Below are positions 9,271-17,206 of a DNA stretch of 64,000 nucleotides, one piece after another. Within the stretch, counting starts at the first letter, position 1. Each line of letters opens with the position of its first letter. Both the position numbers and the translations under genes were made by a program. The stretch comes from JBAXQQ01 sp037131695 (GTDB taxonomy: Bacteria > Armatimonadota > Hebobacteria > CAIYQO01): assembly GCA_964638715.1 (NCBI GenBank), contig CAZWZF010000003.1:1-64000 (forward strand), read 5' to 3'. Under the pieces are notes generated by a model. The model saw only the letters and a program-made list of their open reading frames with translations, did no database searches and had not been told where the DNA came from.

Positions 9271-10125
9271 TCAAATTGTAACTTGTAATATTCTATGGGC
9301 ATTACATTGGATATTAACTGCGCATGGTAAACATGCCAAATGGCATGGCGCTGAATCGACGTGGACTGCTAAAGCTGTAATTGTACCGCCATATCCAGCA
9401 GGACCAATACCCGATGCATTTATAATTTCAATAATTTTATGTTCCAATCTTGCATTATCGATGTCAGAAGATTTGGTACCGATAGGACGAGAGATGATGG
9501 CTTTTTTTGCAAGCATGGCGCATCCTTCAAAATTACTGCCAATCCCAACGCCAATTATCAATGGGGGGCAGGCATTAGCGGCTTGCTCGATTACCTGATC
9601 GGTGACAAATTTTATAATTCCGTCTTCGCCATCTGATGGTTTTAACATTTTTAATGCACTGGCATTTTCGCTGCCGCCACCTTTTGGCATTACTGTAATT
9701 TTTAATGTATTACCTGGATTTATATGATAATGAATAATTGCCGGTGTATTATCACCGGTGTTTTCTCTTCTTAACGGGTGGTCGAGAACTGATTTGCGCA
9801 GAAATCCGTCTTGATATCCTTGTCTTACACCTGCGTTTATCGCCTTTTCTAAATCACCTTCGATTATAACTTGCTGACCGATATCAACCATTATGACTGC
9901 CAATCCTGTATCCTGGCATATTGGGAAGTTGTCTGTTTGAGCAGTTTTATAATTATCTAACAGAAGGTTTATCGTTCGCTTACCTAAAGGAGACTCTTCG
10001 TTTTTTAATGAATTTTCCATTTCACGAATTAATTCTGGAGGAGCAATATAGTTAGATTTAATAACCATATCAGAAATAATTGATGTAATATATTCTGAGG
10101 ATATTTTTTTAAATTCTGCAGTCAT
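9271..10125 (-). CDS. Class I fumarase / L(+)-tartrate dehydratase alpha (N-terminal) subunit
   Basis: 284 residues, the size of the alpha subunit in two-subunit, [4Fe-4S]-dependent class I fumarases, which hydrate fumarate to malate. Family landmarks are 'PICQDTGLAVIMVDIG' (C70, likely cluster ligand), 'RRENTGDNTPAIIHYHI', 'MPKGGGSENASALKML' and 'GSNFEGCAMLAKKA' (second Cys). The C-terminus has the 'HVDSAPCHLACLPCAVNIQC' block. The beta subunit that completes the active site is not adjacent: the next gene is dxs. It is the first gene of the fumarase-dxs-purE-secreted protein run. Tartrate dehydratase cannot be excluded. Confidence 0.9.
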   Translation of the reverse strand: MTAEFKKISSEYITSIISDMVIKSNYIAPPELIREMENSLKNEESPLGKRTINLLLDNYKTAQTDNFPICQDTGLAVIMVDIGQQVIIEGDLEKAINAGVRQGYQDGFLRKSVLDHPLRRENTGDNTPAIIHYHINPGNTLKITVMPKGGGSENASALKMLKPSDGEDGIIKFVTDQVIEQAANACPPLIIGVGIGSNFEGCAMLAKKAIISRPIGTKSSDIDNARLEHKIIEIINASGIGPAGYGGTITALAVHVDSAPCHLACLPCAVNIQCNAHRILQVTI

Positions 10126-10204
10126 GACTGCTTAATATTAGCAGAAATTGATTATTATTTCTATAGTAAAATATAAAAAAAAGGAGAAAAGGATAGGGGT
10201 GTAA

Positions 10205-10239
10205 ATAAAAAGTCGGCAGTAAAGTTATACTGCCGACTT
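10205..10239 (-). terminator. Intrinsic terminator of the ThuA-like gene
   Basis: Perfect 12-bp stem (10210-10221 with 10228-10239) and a 6-nt loop, followed on the minus strand by TTTTTAT. It sits 9 nt beyond the stop of the ThuA-like gene. Confidence 0.88.
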
Positions 10240-10247
10240 ATATTTAA

Positions 10248-10976
10248 TTATTTACTCAGATTTTCTAATGGTTTGCGATTTCCAAATGCCCGCGGGTTTA
10301 CTTGTTTAATAGGTGCTGCCCAACGGACTGCATTTGCTATAACTTTTTGTATTTCAAGGTTATGATATGTTGGATGAGTTTCATGTCCAGGTCTGAAATA
10401 AAATACTTTACCATGCCCACGACTGAAAGTACAACCACTTCGGAAAACTTCTCCACCCTGGAACCAGGAAGTGAAGATTAATTCATCTGGTGCCGGAATA
10501 TCAAAAAACTCACCATACATTTCTTCTTCTGGCAATTCTATATATTCTCCAATACCTTCAGCAATTGGATGATTAGGGGAGATTACCCATAAACGTTCTT
10601 TTTCATTAGCCTCGCGCCATTTCAAGTCACAAGACGTACCCATCAGAAGTTTGAAAGGTTTGCTGAAATGTCCGCTATGTAAAACAATTAAGCCCATTCC
10701 ATTCAGAACTGCTTTTTTTACTTTCTCAGCTATCTCATCCTTCACATCATCATGTGCCATGTGTCCCCACCATATTAACACATCAGTTTTGGCTAAAACT
10801 TTGTCTGTTAATCCATGTTGGGGTTCATCTAAGGTTGCAGTAGCTGCCTTTATCCCGGAATTGGTATTAAGAGCATCTGCTATTACTTTGTGGATGCCAT
10901 CTGGATAAACGGCTTTTACACCGTCATGATTTTTTTCGTGTCGAAATTCATTCCATACAGTTACTCGAATTGACAT
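10248..10976 (-). CDS. ThuA-like (trehalose-utilisation-type) protein
   Basis: 242 residues with the ThuA fold, related to class I glutamine amidotransferases. It opens with 'RVTVWNEFRHEK', then 'DVLIWWGHMAHDDVKDE' and 'GMGLIVLHSGHFSKPFKLLM', and near the end 'GKVFYFRPGHETHPTYHN', the typical C-terminal block. The nucleophilic Cys of true amidotransferases is replaced by Ser in 'LHSGH'. Family members are linked to disaccharide metabolism (3-keto sugars, trehalose), but the reaction is not firmly known. The start is supported by GAGGAG 6 nt before the ATG. It is a single-gene unit with its own terminator and is presumably cytoplasmic. Confidence 0.9.
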   Translation of the reverse strand: MSIRVTVWNEFRHEKNHDGVKAVYPDGIHKVIADALNTNSGIKAATATLDEPQHGLTDKVLAKTDVLIWWGHMAHDDVKDEIAEKVKKAVLNGMGLIVLHSGHFSKPFKLLMGTSCDLKWREANEKERLWVISPNHPIAEGIGEYIELPEEEMYGEFFDIPAPDELIFTSWFQGGEVFRSGCTFSRGHGKVFYFRPGHETHPTYHNLEIQKVIANAVRWAAPIKQVNPRAFGNRKPLENLSK

Positions 10977-11043
10977 GGGAATCTCCTCAATTGATTTGAT
11001 ATATTAGCTATTCTTTAGCTGATATCAACTTCCTGCAAGAAAG

Positions 11044-11955
11044 TTACCATTTTAATCCAATTCCGCCAACAGCACCAGTTTTAATATCTCTGTTGCCGCT
11101 TTCACCTGTTCGCATAATATGCAACTCGAAGATACCGACGATATCGAAATTATTTATTGTACCAATGTCATATTTTACACCAACCATGGCTTTTCCGTTG
11201 CCATCCGGTATAATTACATCCATTGGATTTTTACTGGGTATAGAACTTAATGATCCATATAAAAGAGCACGATTAATAGCAATATCTAATGATGCTTCTA
11301 ATGAAGTGGCTGTTTTAAGGCTTAAAGATAACGGTAACTTATCATTTGTTTTATTACTCATCAGCAATACAGTCGGGTTTCCTGATAAATCAGCAGTGGT
11401 AAAATGTATTGGCGATGATAACGAGTTCGGATTTGATGACGTCGATATTGAAACATGAATATTATTCGCTATGTATGCTGAAACATTTTTAACTCTTTGC
11501 CAGAAACCAGATTTATCTGCTTTAATAATTTTAAACGCTTCTTTTGCACGCTCTGGCAACCCTGGAGATAATTGTTCAATATCTGCAGAGAATTCGTCTG
11601 TTAATGCTGATAAGTTCTCAATAACATTATCTGCATCAGATGATTTCATGTCTGTCAGGGTGTTAGTTAATAACTCGCTGCGACGCCGTTGAGCGGGTGA
11701 TAGTTCTTTTCCCGCTTGTGCTGCTGCTATTGCAACACATTTTTCGGTAGGTTCGATTAATGTATCAGCAAAGTCATAACGGGAAACTTCTATTTTACCG
11801 GAAAAATCAGTTTTAAAATCTGTAATAATTTGTTTATTAATCAGAAAAGATATTTTACTGTATAATTTTGAATCTGTTGGCACGATATCAACTATGGAGG
11901 CAAAAGAGCCATAGTTGAGAGAAATTATTAAAATTAGCAACAACGTAAACTTCAT
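11044..11955 (-). CDS. Exported protein with degenerate SLH-like N-terminus and probable outer-membrane barrel end
   Basis: 303 residues. A signal peptide (MKFTLLLILIISLNYGSFAS) is followed by 'DIVPTDSKLYSKISFLINKQ' and 'EVSRYDFADTL', which resembles one S-layer-homology repeat in spacing (D-P...aY..i..L...gii...; ..sRyefa..l). Residues ~65-140 are helical and charged. The remainder is beta-rich with alternating hydrophobics, ending 'GAVGGIGLKW' with a terminal aromatic as in outer-membrane barrels. SLH-plus-barrel proteins (OmpM/SlpA type) tether the outer membrane in several diderm phyla; this is much shorter and the link is an inference. No ribosome-binding site is visible, and a -10 box lies 7 nt before the ATG. 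Confidence 0.6.
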   Translation of the reverse strand: MKFTLLLILIISLNYGSFASIVDIVPTDSKLYSKISFLINKQIITDFKTDFSGKIEVSRYDFADTLIEPTEKCVAIAAAQAGKELSPAQRRRSELLTNTLTDMKSSDADNVIENLSALTDEFSADIEQLSPGLPERAKEAFKIIKADKSGFWQRVKNVSAYIANNIHVSISTSSNPNSLSSPIHFTTADLSGNPTVLLMSNKTNDKLPLSLSLKTATSLEASLDIAINRALLYGSLSSIPSKNPMDVIIPDGNGKAMVGVKYDIGTINNFDIVGIFELHIMRTGESGNRDIKTGAVGGIGLKW

Positions 11956-11962
11956 ATAAATT

Positions 11963-11992
11963 ATTATACCACTCTGATTGAAAAAAACACAA
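11963..11992 (-). promoter_or_regulatory. Putative leaderless promoter of the SLH-like gene
   Basis: On the minus strand, TTGTGT (11992-11987), an 18-nt spacer and a perfect TATAAT (11968-11963). The ATG begins at 11955, 7 nt past the -10 box, so transcription should start at or next to the start codon. The -35 match is weak. Confidence 0.45.
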
Positions 11993-12053
11993 CAAATTAC
12001 ATCATTTTTTAAAAGAGTTGCAATAAATTACTGTTTTAAGGTACTCTGCAGGT

Positions 12054-12983
12054 GTGAATACTCTATCAAAAGATAAAATTTACGGGATTGTTCTTGCTAT
12101 GTCAGCTGTATTAATTTGGAGTATGATGCCAATAATACTCCGGGCATTGCTGCGTAATGGTGGTGGTTCATTTTCATCATCTGATGTAGCATTCATGCGT
12201 GTTATAATCGCTGCTGCAACTCTATATTGTTTGCCGGATAAGATAGTTCATGAATGTAATGAAGAATGTCCTAAAATGAAATCCGAGTTATACCAATGGA
12301 TTGCAGGAGCAGCAATTGCAGCAAATTATTTGTTATATAATTTAGGCATTAAACAAACATCAGCAACCATGGCTGCTTTACTTACTCAAATCAGTCCAAT
12401 TCTTCTTATATTAGTATCAGCGCAATTACTGAATGAAAAAGTTTCTTCATTTATGAAATATGGAGCTATAATTGCATTTGGGGGAGTTGTATATACAATT
12501 TTACCGGATATACGAATAGATAACACACATTTGTTATCAAGTTTGTTTGGCGATTTTTTCCTTATTCTCTCTGCCATTGTTTGGGTTATTTATGCTATTG
12601 CTCAGAAGAAACTCTTGAATCTTACTGGTCGTGATTGTCTGGCAGGTATTTTTATTAGAGCTTCAGTTGTAACAATACCATTTGTCATCTTTTCCTTTGT
12701 TTCATCTATTTTACATGCGACATTAATTGAATATGTTGCAATATTAACAATTGGTGCAATTGGTACCGCTGTTTCATATCGTTTATATACGGCTGGTCTG
12801 CGTAAATTACAAGCCGCTGAAGGTACTATTTTTAATATATTCATACCAGTTTTTGCTGCGATTGGTGCCGCAATAACACTGGGTGAATCAGTAAGTCACA
12901 ATTTAATTATTGGTTTCTTGATGGTAGCTTCTGGAATCATATTATCTTTTAAACAAAAAAAATCAGAAATAAAGAGTTCATAA
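12054..12983 (+). CDS. EamA/DMT-family transporter
   Basis: 309 residues with about ten hydrophobic segments arranged as two EamA repeats. The first starts 'GIVLAMSAVLIWSMMPIILR', and the fourth-fifth helices of that repeat contain 'NYLLYNLGIKQTSATMAALL'. The second repeat starts around 'GDFFLILSAIVWVIYAIAQK', and the gene ends with a short Lys-rich tail. DMT exporters move amino acids, sugars or other metabolites across the inner membrane, and specificity cannot be read from sequence. The start codon is GTG, with AAGG ten bases upstream. The gene is divergent from the SLH-like gene and 28 nt before the ProA-like gene. Confidence 0.9.
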   Translation: MNTLSKDKIYGIVLAMSAVLIWSMMPIILRALLRNGGGSFSSSDVAFMRVIIAAATLYCLPDKIVHECNEECPKMKSELYQWIAGAAIAANYLLYNLGIKQTSATMAALLTQISPILLILVSAQLLNEKVSSFMKYGAIIAFGGVVYTILPDIRIDNTHLLSSLFGDFFLILSAIVWVIYAIAQKKLLNLTGRDCLAGIFIRASVVTIPFVIFSFVSSILHATLIEYVAILTIGAIGTAVSYRLYTAGLRKLQAAEGTIFNIFIPVFAAIGAAITLGESVSHNLIIGFLMVASGIILSFKQKKSEIKSS

Positions 12984-13005
12984 CTTTTATTAAAAAGGGT
13001 ATAAT
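12977..13005 (+). promoter_or_regulatory. Putative leaderless promoter of the ProA-like gene
   Basis: TTCATA (12977-12982), a 17-nt spacer and a perfect TATAAT (13000-13005), followed by only 6 nt before the ATG at 13012. The predicted transcription start coincides with the A of the ATG, and no ribosome-binding site lies in between. The -35 overlaps the end of the transporter gene. Confidence 0.55.
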
Positions 13006-13011
13006 CACGAT

Positions 13012-14511
13012 ATGAATACAACTATTAACAAATTAACGCCAGGTATGCCGCTAATTTATAGCGGTAATAAAGTTGCTTATATTTCAGAGGAATTGGCAAC
13101 AAAATACAAAGCTGGGGATCGCATAATAATTGTTAACTCAACAGGTGATATATTACATATTCCTCTTGATGAATATAATATTGCATACGATGCTGTATCT
13201 AAAGCGTGTAGCGCATTTTCTTTAATGGGTTCAGTTACGACTAATTCAATTACCAGCTTTTATCATCAATTTGCATTAAATTTGGCTGATGATACTATTT
13301 GGTCAGCAATATCTAATGCTAATTTGGCTGATGTGGCTAAAGCAAAATCGCGTAGTCGTTCTACGACAAGGCTTCAAGTAAGTGATAAAATGCGCACTGA
13401 TATGATAGCTGGTTTACGCGAGTGGCGCAACGCACCTTCACGTCGCGGGCATATTATAGAAACTATACAACATGAAGGATGGCAAGTGCAGCAAGTTATG
13501 GCACCATTAGGTGTTGTTGGTTTTGTTTTTGAAGGCAGGCCAAATGTATTTGCTGATGCAACTGGCGTCTTGCGTGGTGGTAATTGTGTAGTATTTCGAA
13601 TCGGTAGTGATGCTCTTGAAACTGCACGTGCAATAATGCAATACGCTCTTAATCCAGCTTTAGAGAAAGCTGGATTGCCGGAAGGTGCTGTAACATTGCT
13701 TGACAGTGCTGCACACTCAGCAGGATGGGCAATGTTTAGTGATAACCGTCTTGGATTAGCTGTTGCTCGCGGCAGCGGTAAGGCAGTAGCTCAATTAGGA
13801 AGTGTAGCCCGTCAGAGTGGCGTTGCTGTAAGCTTGCACGGTACGGGTGGAGCCTGGATGTTAGCTGATGAAACAGCAGATGCAGAAAAGTTTCAATTAG
13901 CTGTTTACCATTCATTAGACAGAAAAGTATGCAACACATTAAATGTTTGTTGTATCCACCAATCACGTCCAGATCTGATTGAGTCATTTTTAGCAGCATT
14001 GAGAATGGCTGGCGATAGACGTGGTTTCGGTTATAAATTACACATAGTCTCAGGGGATGAATGTTATATTCCTGTCGAATTATTAGAAAAATCGACTAAG
14101 GTGCGGAGAGCCAATGGTGATGTAAAAGAAAAGAATGCTGAATTATTGCCAGAGGCAGAATTAGCACGCGAGTGGGAGTGGGAAGAGACACCAGAGGTAT
14201 CATTAAAAATTGTCAATAATATGTCTGATGCAATTGAATTGTGTAATAAATATAGTCCTCATTTTGTAGTAAGTGTTATAACTGAAGACCATGAAGCTGC
14301 ACAGAATTATTTTGATACTTTAAATGCGCCATTTAACGGCAATGGATTCACACGTTGGGTTGACGGGCAATATGCGTTGAATCGTCCAGAATTAGGATTG
14401 TCTAATTGGGAAGAAGGTAGATTATTTGCTCGTGGCGGTATATTATCCGGTGATGGCGTTTTTACAGTAAGATTACGCGTTATACAGGATGACCCGGAAA
14501 TCCATAGGTAG
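13012..14511 (+). CDS. ProA-like aldehyde dehydrogenase (glutamate-5-semialdehyde dehydrogenase family) with N-terminal extension
   Basis: 499 residues versus about 415-430 for typical ProA (gamma-glutamyl phosphate reductase of proline synthesis). Residues ~1-75 ('LTPGMPLIYSGNKVAYISEE...') are an extra domain I do not recognise. From ~80 the ALDH fold follows ProA: 'APLGVVGFVFEGRPNVFADA' (165-184), 'GLPEGAVTLLD', 'GLAVARGSGKAVAQLG', and catalytic Cys C307 in 'DRKVCNTLNVCC', then 'RLFARGGILSGDGVF' near the end. Substitutions around the Cys and the extension leave it open whether the substrate is glutamyl phosphate or another acyl phosphate. No proB is nearby. It converges on the next gene with a 1-nt gap. 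Confidence 0.75.
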   Translation: MNTTINKLTPGMPLIYSGNKVAYISEELATKYKAGDRIIIVNSTGDILHIPLDEYNIAYDAVSKACSAFSLMGSVTTNSITSFYHQFALNLADDTIWSAISNANLADVAKAKSRSRSTTRLQVSDKMRTDMIAGLREWRNAPSRRGHIIETIQHEGWQVQQVMAPLGVVGFVFEGRPNVFADATGVLRGGNCVVFRIGSDALETARAIMQYALNPALEKAGLPEGAVTLLDSAAHSAGWAMFSDNRLGLAVARGSGKAVAQLGSVARQSGVAVSLHGTGGAWMLADETADAEKFQLAVYHSLDRKVCNTLNVCCIHQSRPDLIESFLAALRMAGDRRGFGYKLHIVSGDECYIPVELLEKSTKVRRANGDVKEKNAELLPEAELAREWEWEETPEVSLKIVNNMSDAIELCNKYSPHFVVSVITEDHEAAQNYFDTLNAPFNGNGFTRWVDGQYALNRPELGLSNWEEGRLFARGGILSGDGVFTVRLRVIQDDPEIHR

Positions 14512-14512
14512 T

Positions 14513-15613
14513 TTATTGATTTTTATGATGGAATAATTTACCCCAGAATGATTCATGAAATTCATTGTGTGATTCAGTGCTGACTTTTAATGCATCAGTT
14601 TCTGGTAAAACACATGTATGCTCGTATTCTTCTGGATGCAATTCGCGGTTTATTTGATCAGGCATAATACAAGCGAATTCACAATCATCAAGATTAAGCA
14701 TTCCTGATGCTTCCCATAATCCTGACTGGTGACGGTGGGCAAATAAAAGCGCTTCATGAAAGACTGTTATATCTTTAGGAGTTGGATTAATTCCTAAAGG
14801 ATTTGGCGGCAAGACTTTTGGCCATTTATTTAACAGCGACAAAGCATCATTTATATATTGTGGTGGCAGGCACATACCTGTTTGGTGACGACCTGTTAAT
14901 GCATAAGGAATATGATGATGAAATCCTGGTATTTTTTGTGATATTGTTGCGAAAATACCACGTGGATCTGCTACCAAAGGTTCTAATCCCAAATCTGGAT
15001 GTGTAGATAGGTCGGTTAAACTGGTGTCTGGCAATAACCACCATGGGTGCAAGGTAGCCATTAACATACAGGCACGCCAGGAAATCCACCTGCCTATATT
15101 ATCAAATTCTTCTTCATGAGGATTATTCATTAATTTTTCAATTTCATATCTTTCGTATAATAAATAACTTCGCATAGCACTTTCAGTTTCATCAACAGAC
15201 ATATAGCCTAAAACACCTGGGTTTGTATCTTTGCGTGCTTCACTTATAATATTCATGGCAATGTCGGGGTCAAGTCTGGCGATTTCTTCCATGAATAAAT
15301 AAAGAATATCATTTAATCCACCACAGGCTGACATTAGTTGTTCGATTCGATGGACAGCAACTTCAGGATCATCAGCAGTAATAAAAAATGGACGGAGTTC
15401 AGTATAGAGGCGCCATTGGTCAGGCTCAACCAGGTTTGATAGATGTGAAGAAGCTTTGATGATTTTTTTTGACCAATTAATTAAAATATCACGTTGACGG
15501 TGACGATTAGCTTCTGCGTGCAAGTCAGGAATCGACCCGCCTTTCAGAATAGAAACATACATCTTTAGCAGGCGGATATCCATTACATGAATTGTACAGG
15601 ATGAAGATATCAT
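14513..15613 (-). CDS. Uncharacterised protein, Trp/His-rich, no recognised domain
   Basis: 366 residues from the chosen ATG at 15613. That start has GGAGG eight bases upstream; in-frame upstream codons would run through the ribosome-binding site. There is no signal peptide or membrane segment. The N-terminal half is helical and charged. The middle is rich in W, H and P ('WRACMLMATLHPWWLLPDTS', 'IPGFHHHIPYALTGRHQTG'). A Cys pair appears in 'LNLDDCEFACIMPDQIN', and the tail ends 'FWGKLFHHKNQ'. A soluble cytoplasmic protein is likely and clustered His/Cys could bind metal, but I do not recognise the family. It converges with the ProA-like gene. Confidence 0.7.
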   Translation of the reverse strand: MISSSCTIHVMDIRLLKMYVSILKGGSIPDLHAEANRHRQRDILINWSKKIIKASSHLSNLVEPDQWRLYTELRPFFITADDPEVAVHRIEQLMSACGGLNDILYLFMEEIARLDPDIAMNIISEARKDTNPGVLGYMSVDETESAMRSYLLYERYEIEKLMNNPHEEEFDNIGRWISWRACMLMATLHPWWLLPDTSLTDLSTHPDLGLEPLVADPRGIFATISQKIPGFHHHIPYALTGRHQTGMCLPPQYINDALSLLNKWPKVLPPNPLGINPTPKDITVFHEALLFAHRHQSGLWEASGMLNLDDCEFACIMPDQINRELHPEEYEHTCVLPETDALKVSTESHNEFHESFWGKLFHHKNQ

Positions 15614-15662
15614 GACGTCCACCTCCAAAAATCAGAAAATAATAATTACTAAGCATAAATAT

Positions 15663-15693
15663 TATACCCTAAAATAGTGATATTTAGGGTATA
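15663..15693. terminator. Palindromic hairpin, probable terminator of the engB unit
   Basis: Perfect 11-bp inverted repeat TATACCCTAAA/TTTAGGGTATA (15663-15673 and 15683-15693) with a 9-nt loop, 14 nt past the outer-membrane gene stop. It has no long T run, so termination may be weak. The left arm contains a TATAAT on the minus strand and may also overlap the promoter of the gene starting at 15613. Confidence 0.5.
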
Positions 15694-15706
15694 TATTAAA
15701 TAAATT

Positions 15707-16414
15707 TTAGAAACTGCCTGAAATAACAAATTGAGGGTTTAAATATAGATGCTTAGTTACTTTGCCAGCAAAGATATACCCGGAGCGTAATTCAAGATTT
15801 GCACTAACTCTATTTTTATCAAACGTATAACCGATACCGCCACCACTTTCTATTCTATTTTCTGCAGCATTTTTGCCTACAGCGGATGCTGAAATTTGGG
15901 TTACATAGTATGACCATAATTTTCCGTCTCTTGTTTGGGTAATTATTACACCATCACGCCATCTTGATGTCGCTAATGTGTTATCTGCGCGTTGAACATA
16001 AAATAGTTCGGCATACCAGTCGTCAAAACTTCCTGGCTTTTCCCATGATCGATAAACAGCACCACCGATTCTGAAATCGGGTTTATTTTTATTTTTCCCA
16101 CTGGTTATAGAACTATAAGAAGTACCAATAAAAGCAGTATTTTTCCACATCCAAACTCTTACTCCGGCACCAATAGAGTTGCCATCAAGAGTATAACTGA
16201 ATGGCAGATTTTTGCCATTTGTATCTGCCCATTCATATTTAGTAAAAATATAATAGTCGGTGGTTTTACTTTTTATTCCGGTCGTAAATGTATGGGATGC
16301 AGAAGTACCGACCAGATTATTTGCTACACCTTCGAAATAATAGGTTGCAAACGGCCTTGCTGCAAACGATGATACTGAAATAAATACAAACAGTAAAATT
16401 ATAAACATGCGCAT
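15707..16414 (-). CDS. Predicted outer-membrane beta-barrel protein
   Basis: 235 residues from the ATG at 16414, which has GGGG six bases upstream. The signal peptide is MRMFIILLFVFISVSSFAA, and the protein consists of alternating hydrophobic/polar strands separated by short turns. It ends 'YLNPQFVISGSF', with the terminal Phe recognised by the BAM machinery. Strands such as 'GAGVRVWMWKNTAFIGTSYS' and 'ESGGGIGYTFDKNRVSANLE' fit a barrel of roughly 8-10 strands. Function is unknown. It starts 11 nt after the engB stop and is probably co-transcribed. It supports a diderm cell envelope. Confidence 0.7.
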   Translation of the reverse strand: MRMFIILLFVFISVSSFAARPFATYYFEGVANNLVGTSASHTFTTGIKSKTTDYYIFTKYEWADTNGKNLPFSYTLDGNSIGAGVRVWMWKNTAFIGTSYSSITSGKNKNKPDFRIGGAVYRSWEKPGSFDDWYAELFYVQRADNTLATSRWRDGVIITQTRDGKLWSYYVTQISASAVGKNAAENRIESGGGIGYTFDKNRVSANLELRSGYIFAGKVTKHLYLNPQFVISGSF

Positions 16415-16425
16415 AAGATTCCCCT

Positions 16426-17022
16426 TTATTCTTTTAATGAAGATTTTACCCAATTCCATAAGCTTTCACGCCCTAATGCTGATTCGGCAGAAAAAGCCAA
16501 AGTATTGATGGAATCAATATTTAATTGTTCAGCTATTTGCAGCATACTTTCATCAACTTTAGTTTTAGCTATTTTATCAGCTTTAGTACCTACTAATAAA
16601 AATGGGAAATTATTTGATAAAAGATATTCTGTCATTTGAATATCTAATGGCTGTGGGGGATGCCGTAAATCAATTAATTGAATTATTGCTTTTAAATGTT
16701 TGCTGTGATTGAAATATCCTTCAATAAGGTGTTTCCACTCATCACGGCGTCCAAGATTGACTTTTGCATAACCATATCCCGGCATATCAACTAAATAAAA
16801 TGGTTTTGCTTCACCGGGTGCTTCCAGGTGATAAAAGTTTAATGTTTGAGTTCTGCCCGGTGTATTTGATGTATGCGCCAGTCCTTTTCTATTAACCAGG
16901 CAATTAATGAGTGAAGACTTACCGACATTTGATCTGCCGGCAAGGGCAATTTCTGGTTTTCTATCCCGTGGGAATTGTTCTTCTTTACCTGCACAAACGG
17001 CAAGGTGAGCATTTATAGCCAT
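16426..17022 (-). CDS. engB: Ribosome-biogenesis GTPase EngB/YsxC/YihA
   Basis: 198 residues, normal length for this TRAFAC GTPase needed for late 50S assembly. G motifs are in order: G1 'GRSNVGKSSLINCL', G2 'NTPGRTQTLNFY', G3 'DMPGYGYAKV', G4 'VGTKADK', G5 around 'LAFSAESALG'. The start is backed by AGAGG about six bases before the ATG. It is first in a two-gene unit with the barrel protein and divergent from purF. Confidence 0.96.
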   Translation of the reverse strand: MAINAHLAVCAGKEEQFPRDRKPEIALAGRSNVGKSSLINCLVNRKGLAHTSNTPGRTQTLNFYHLEAPGEAKPFYLVDMPGYGYAKVNLGRRDEWKHLIEGYFNHSKHLKAIIQLIDLRHPPQPLDIQMTEYLLSNNFPFLLVGTKADKIAKTKVDESMLQIAEQLNIDSINTLAFSAESALGRESLWNWVKSSLKE

Positions 17023-17049
17023 ATTTACCTCTATAGTATATCCATCAAT

Positions 17050-17077
17050 ACTTTATCATATTTAGCGAATTAGTCAA
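17050..17077 (-). promoter_or_regulatory. Putative engB promoter
   Basis: On the minus strand, TTGACT (17077-17072), a 16-nt spacer and TAAAGT (17055-17050). Transcription would start near 17043, leaving a leader of about 20 nt that carries the AGAGG site. Confidence 0.5.
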
Positions 17078-17158
17078 ATATCACGTGTTTTATTAATTAT
17101 TGCACTATAACGAAAAACTATTTATTTAATATTTCTTTTTATTTTACCGATACTAACA

Positions 17159-17187
17159 TTGTCAATTTTGAGTAAAAAACGTAAAAT
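17159..17187 (+). promoter_or_regulatory. Putative purF promoter
   Basis: TTGTCA (17159-17164), a 17-nt spacer and TAAAAT (17182-17187), both one mismatch from consensus. The predicted start is near 17194, at the edge of the AAGGAAG ribosome-binding site, so the true start may be a few bases earlier. No purine riboswitch core is visible. Confidence 0.5.
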
Positions 17188-17206
17188 AATAAGGAAGTAA
17201 ATTATT

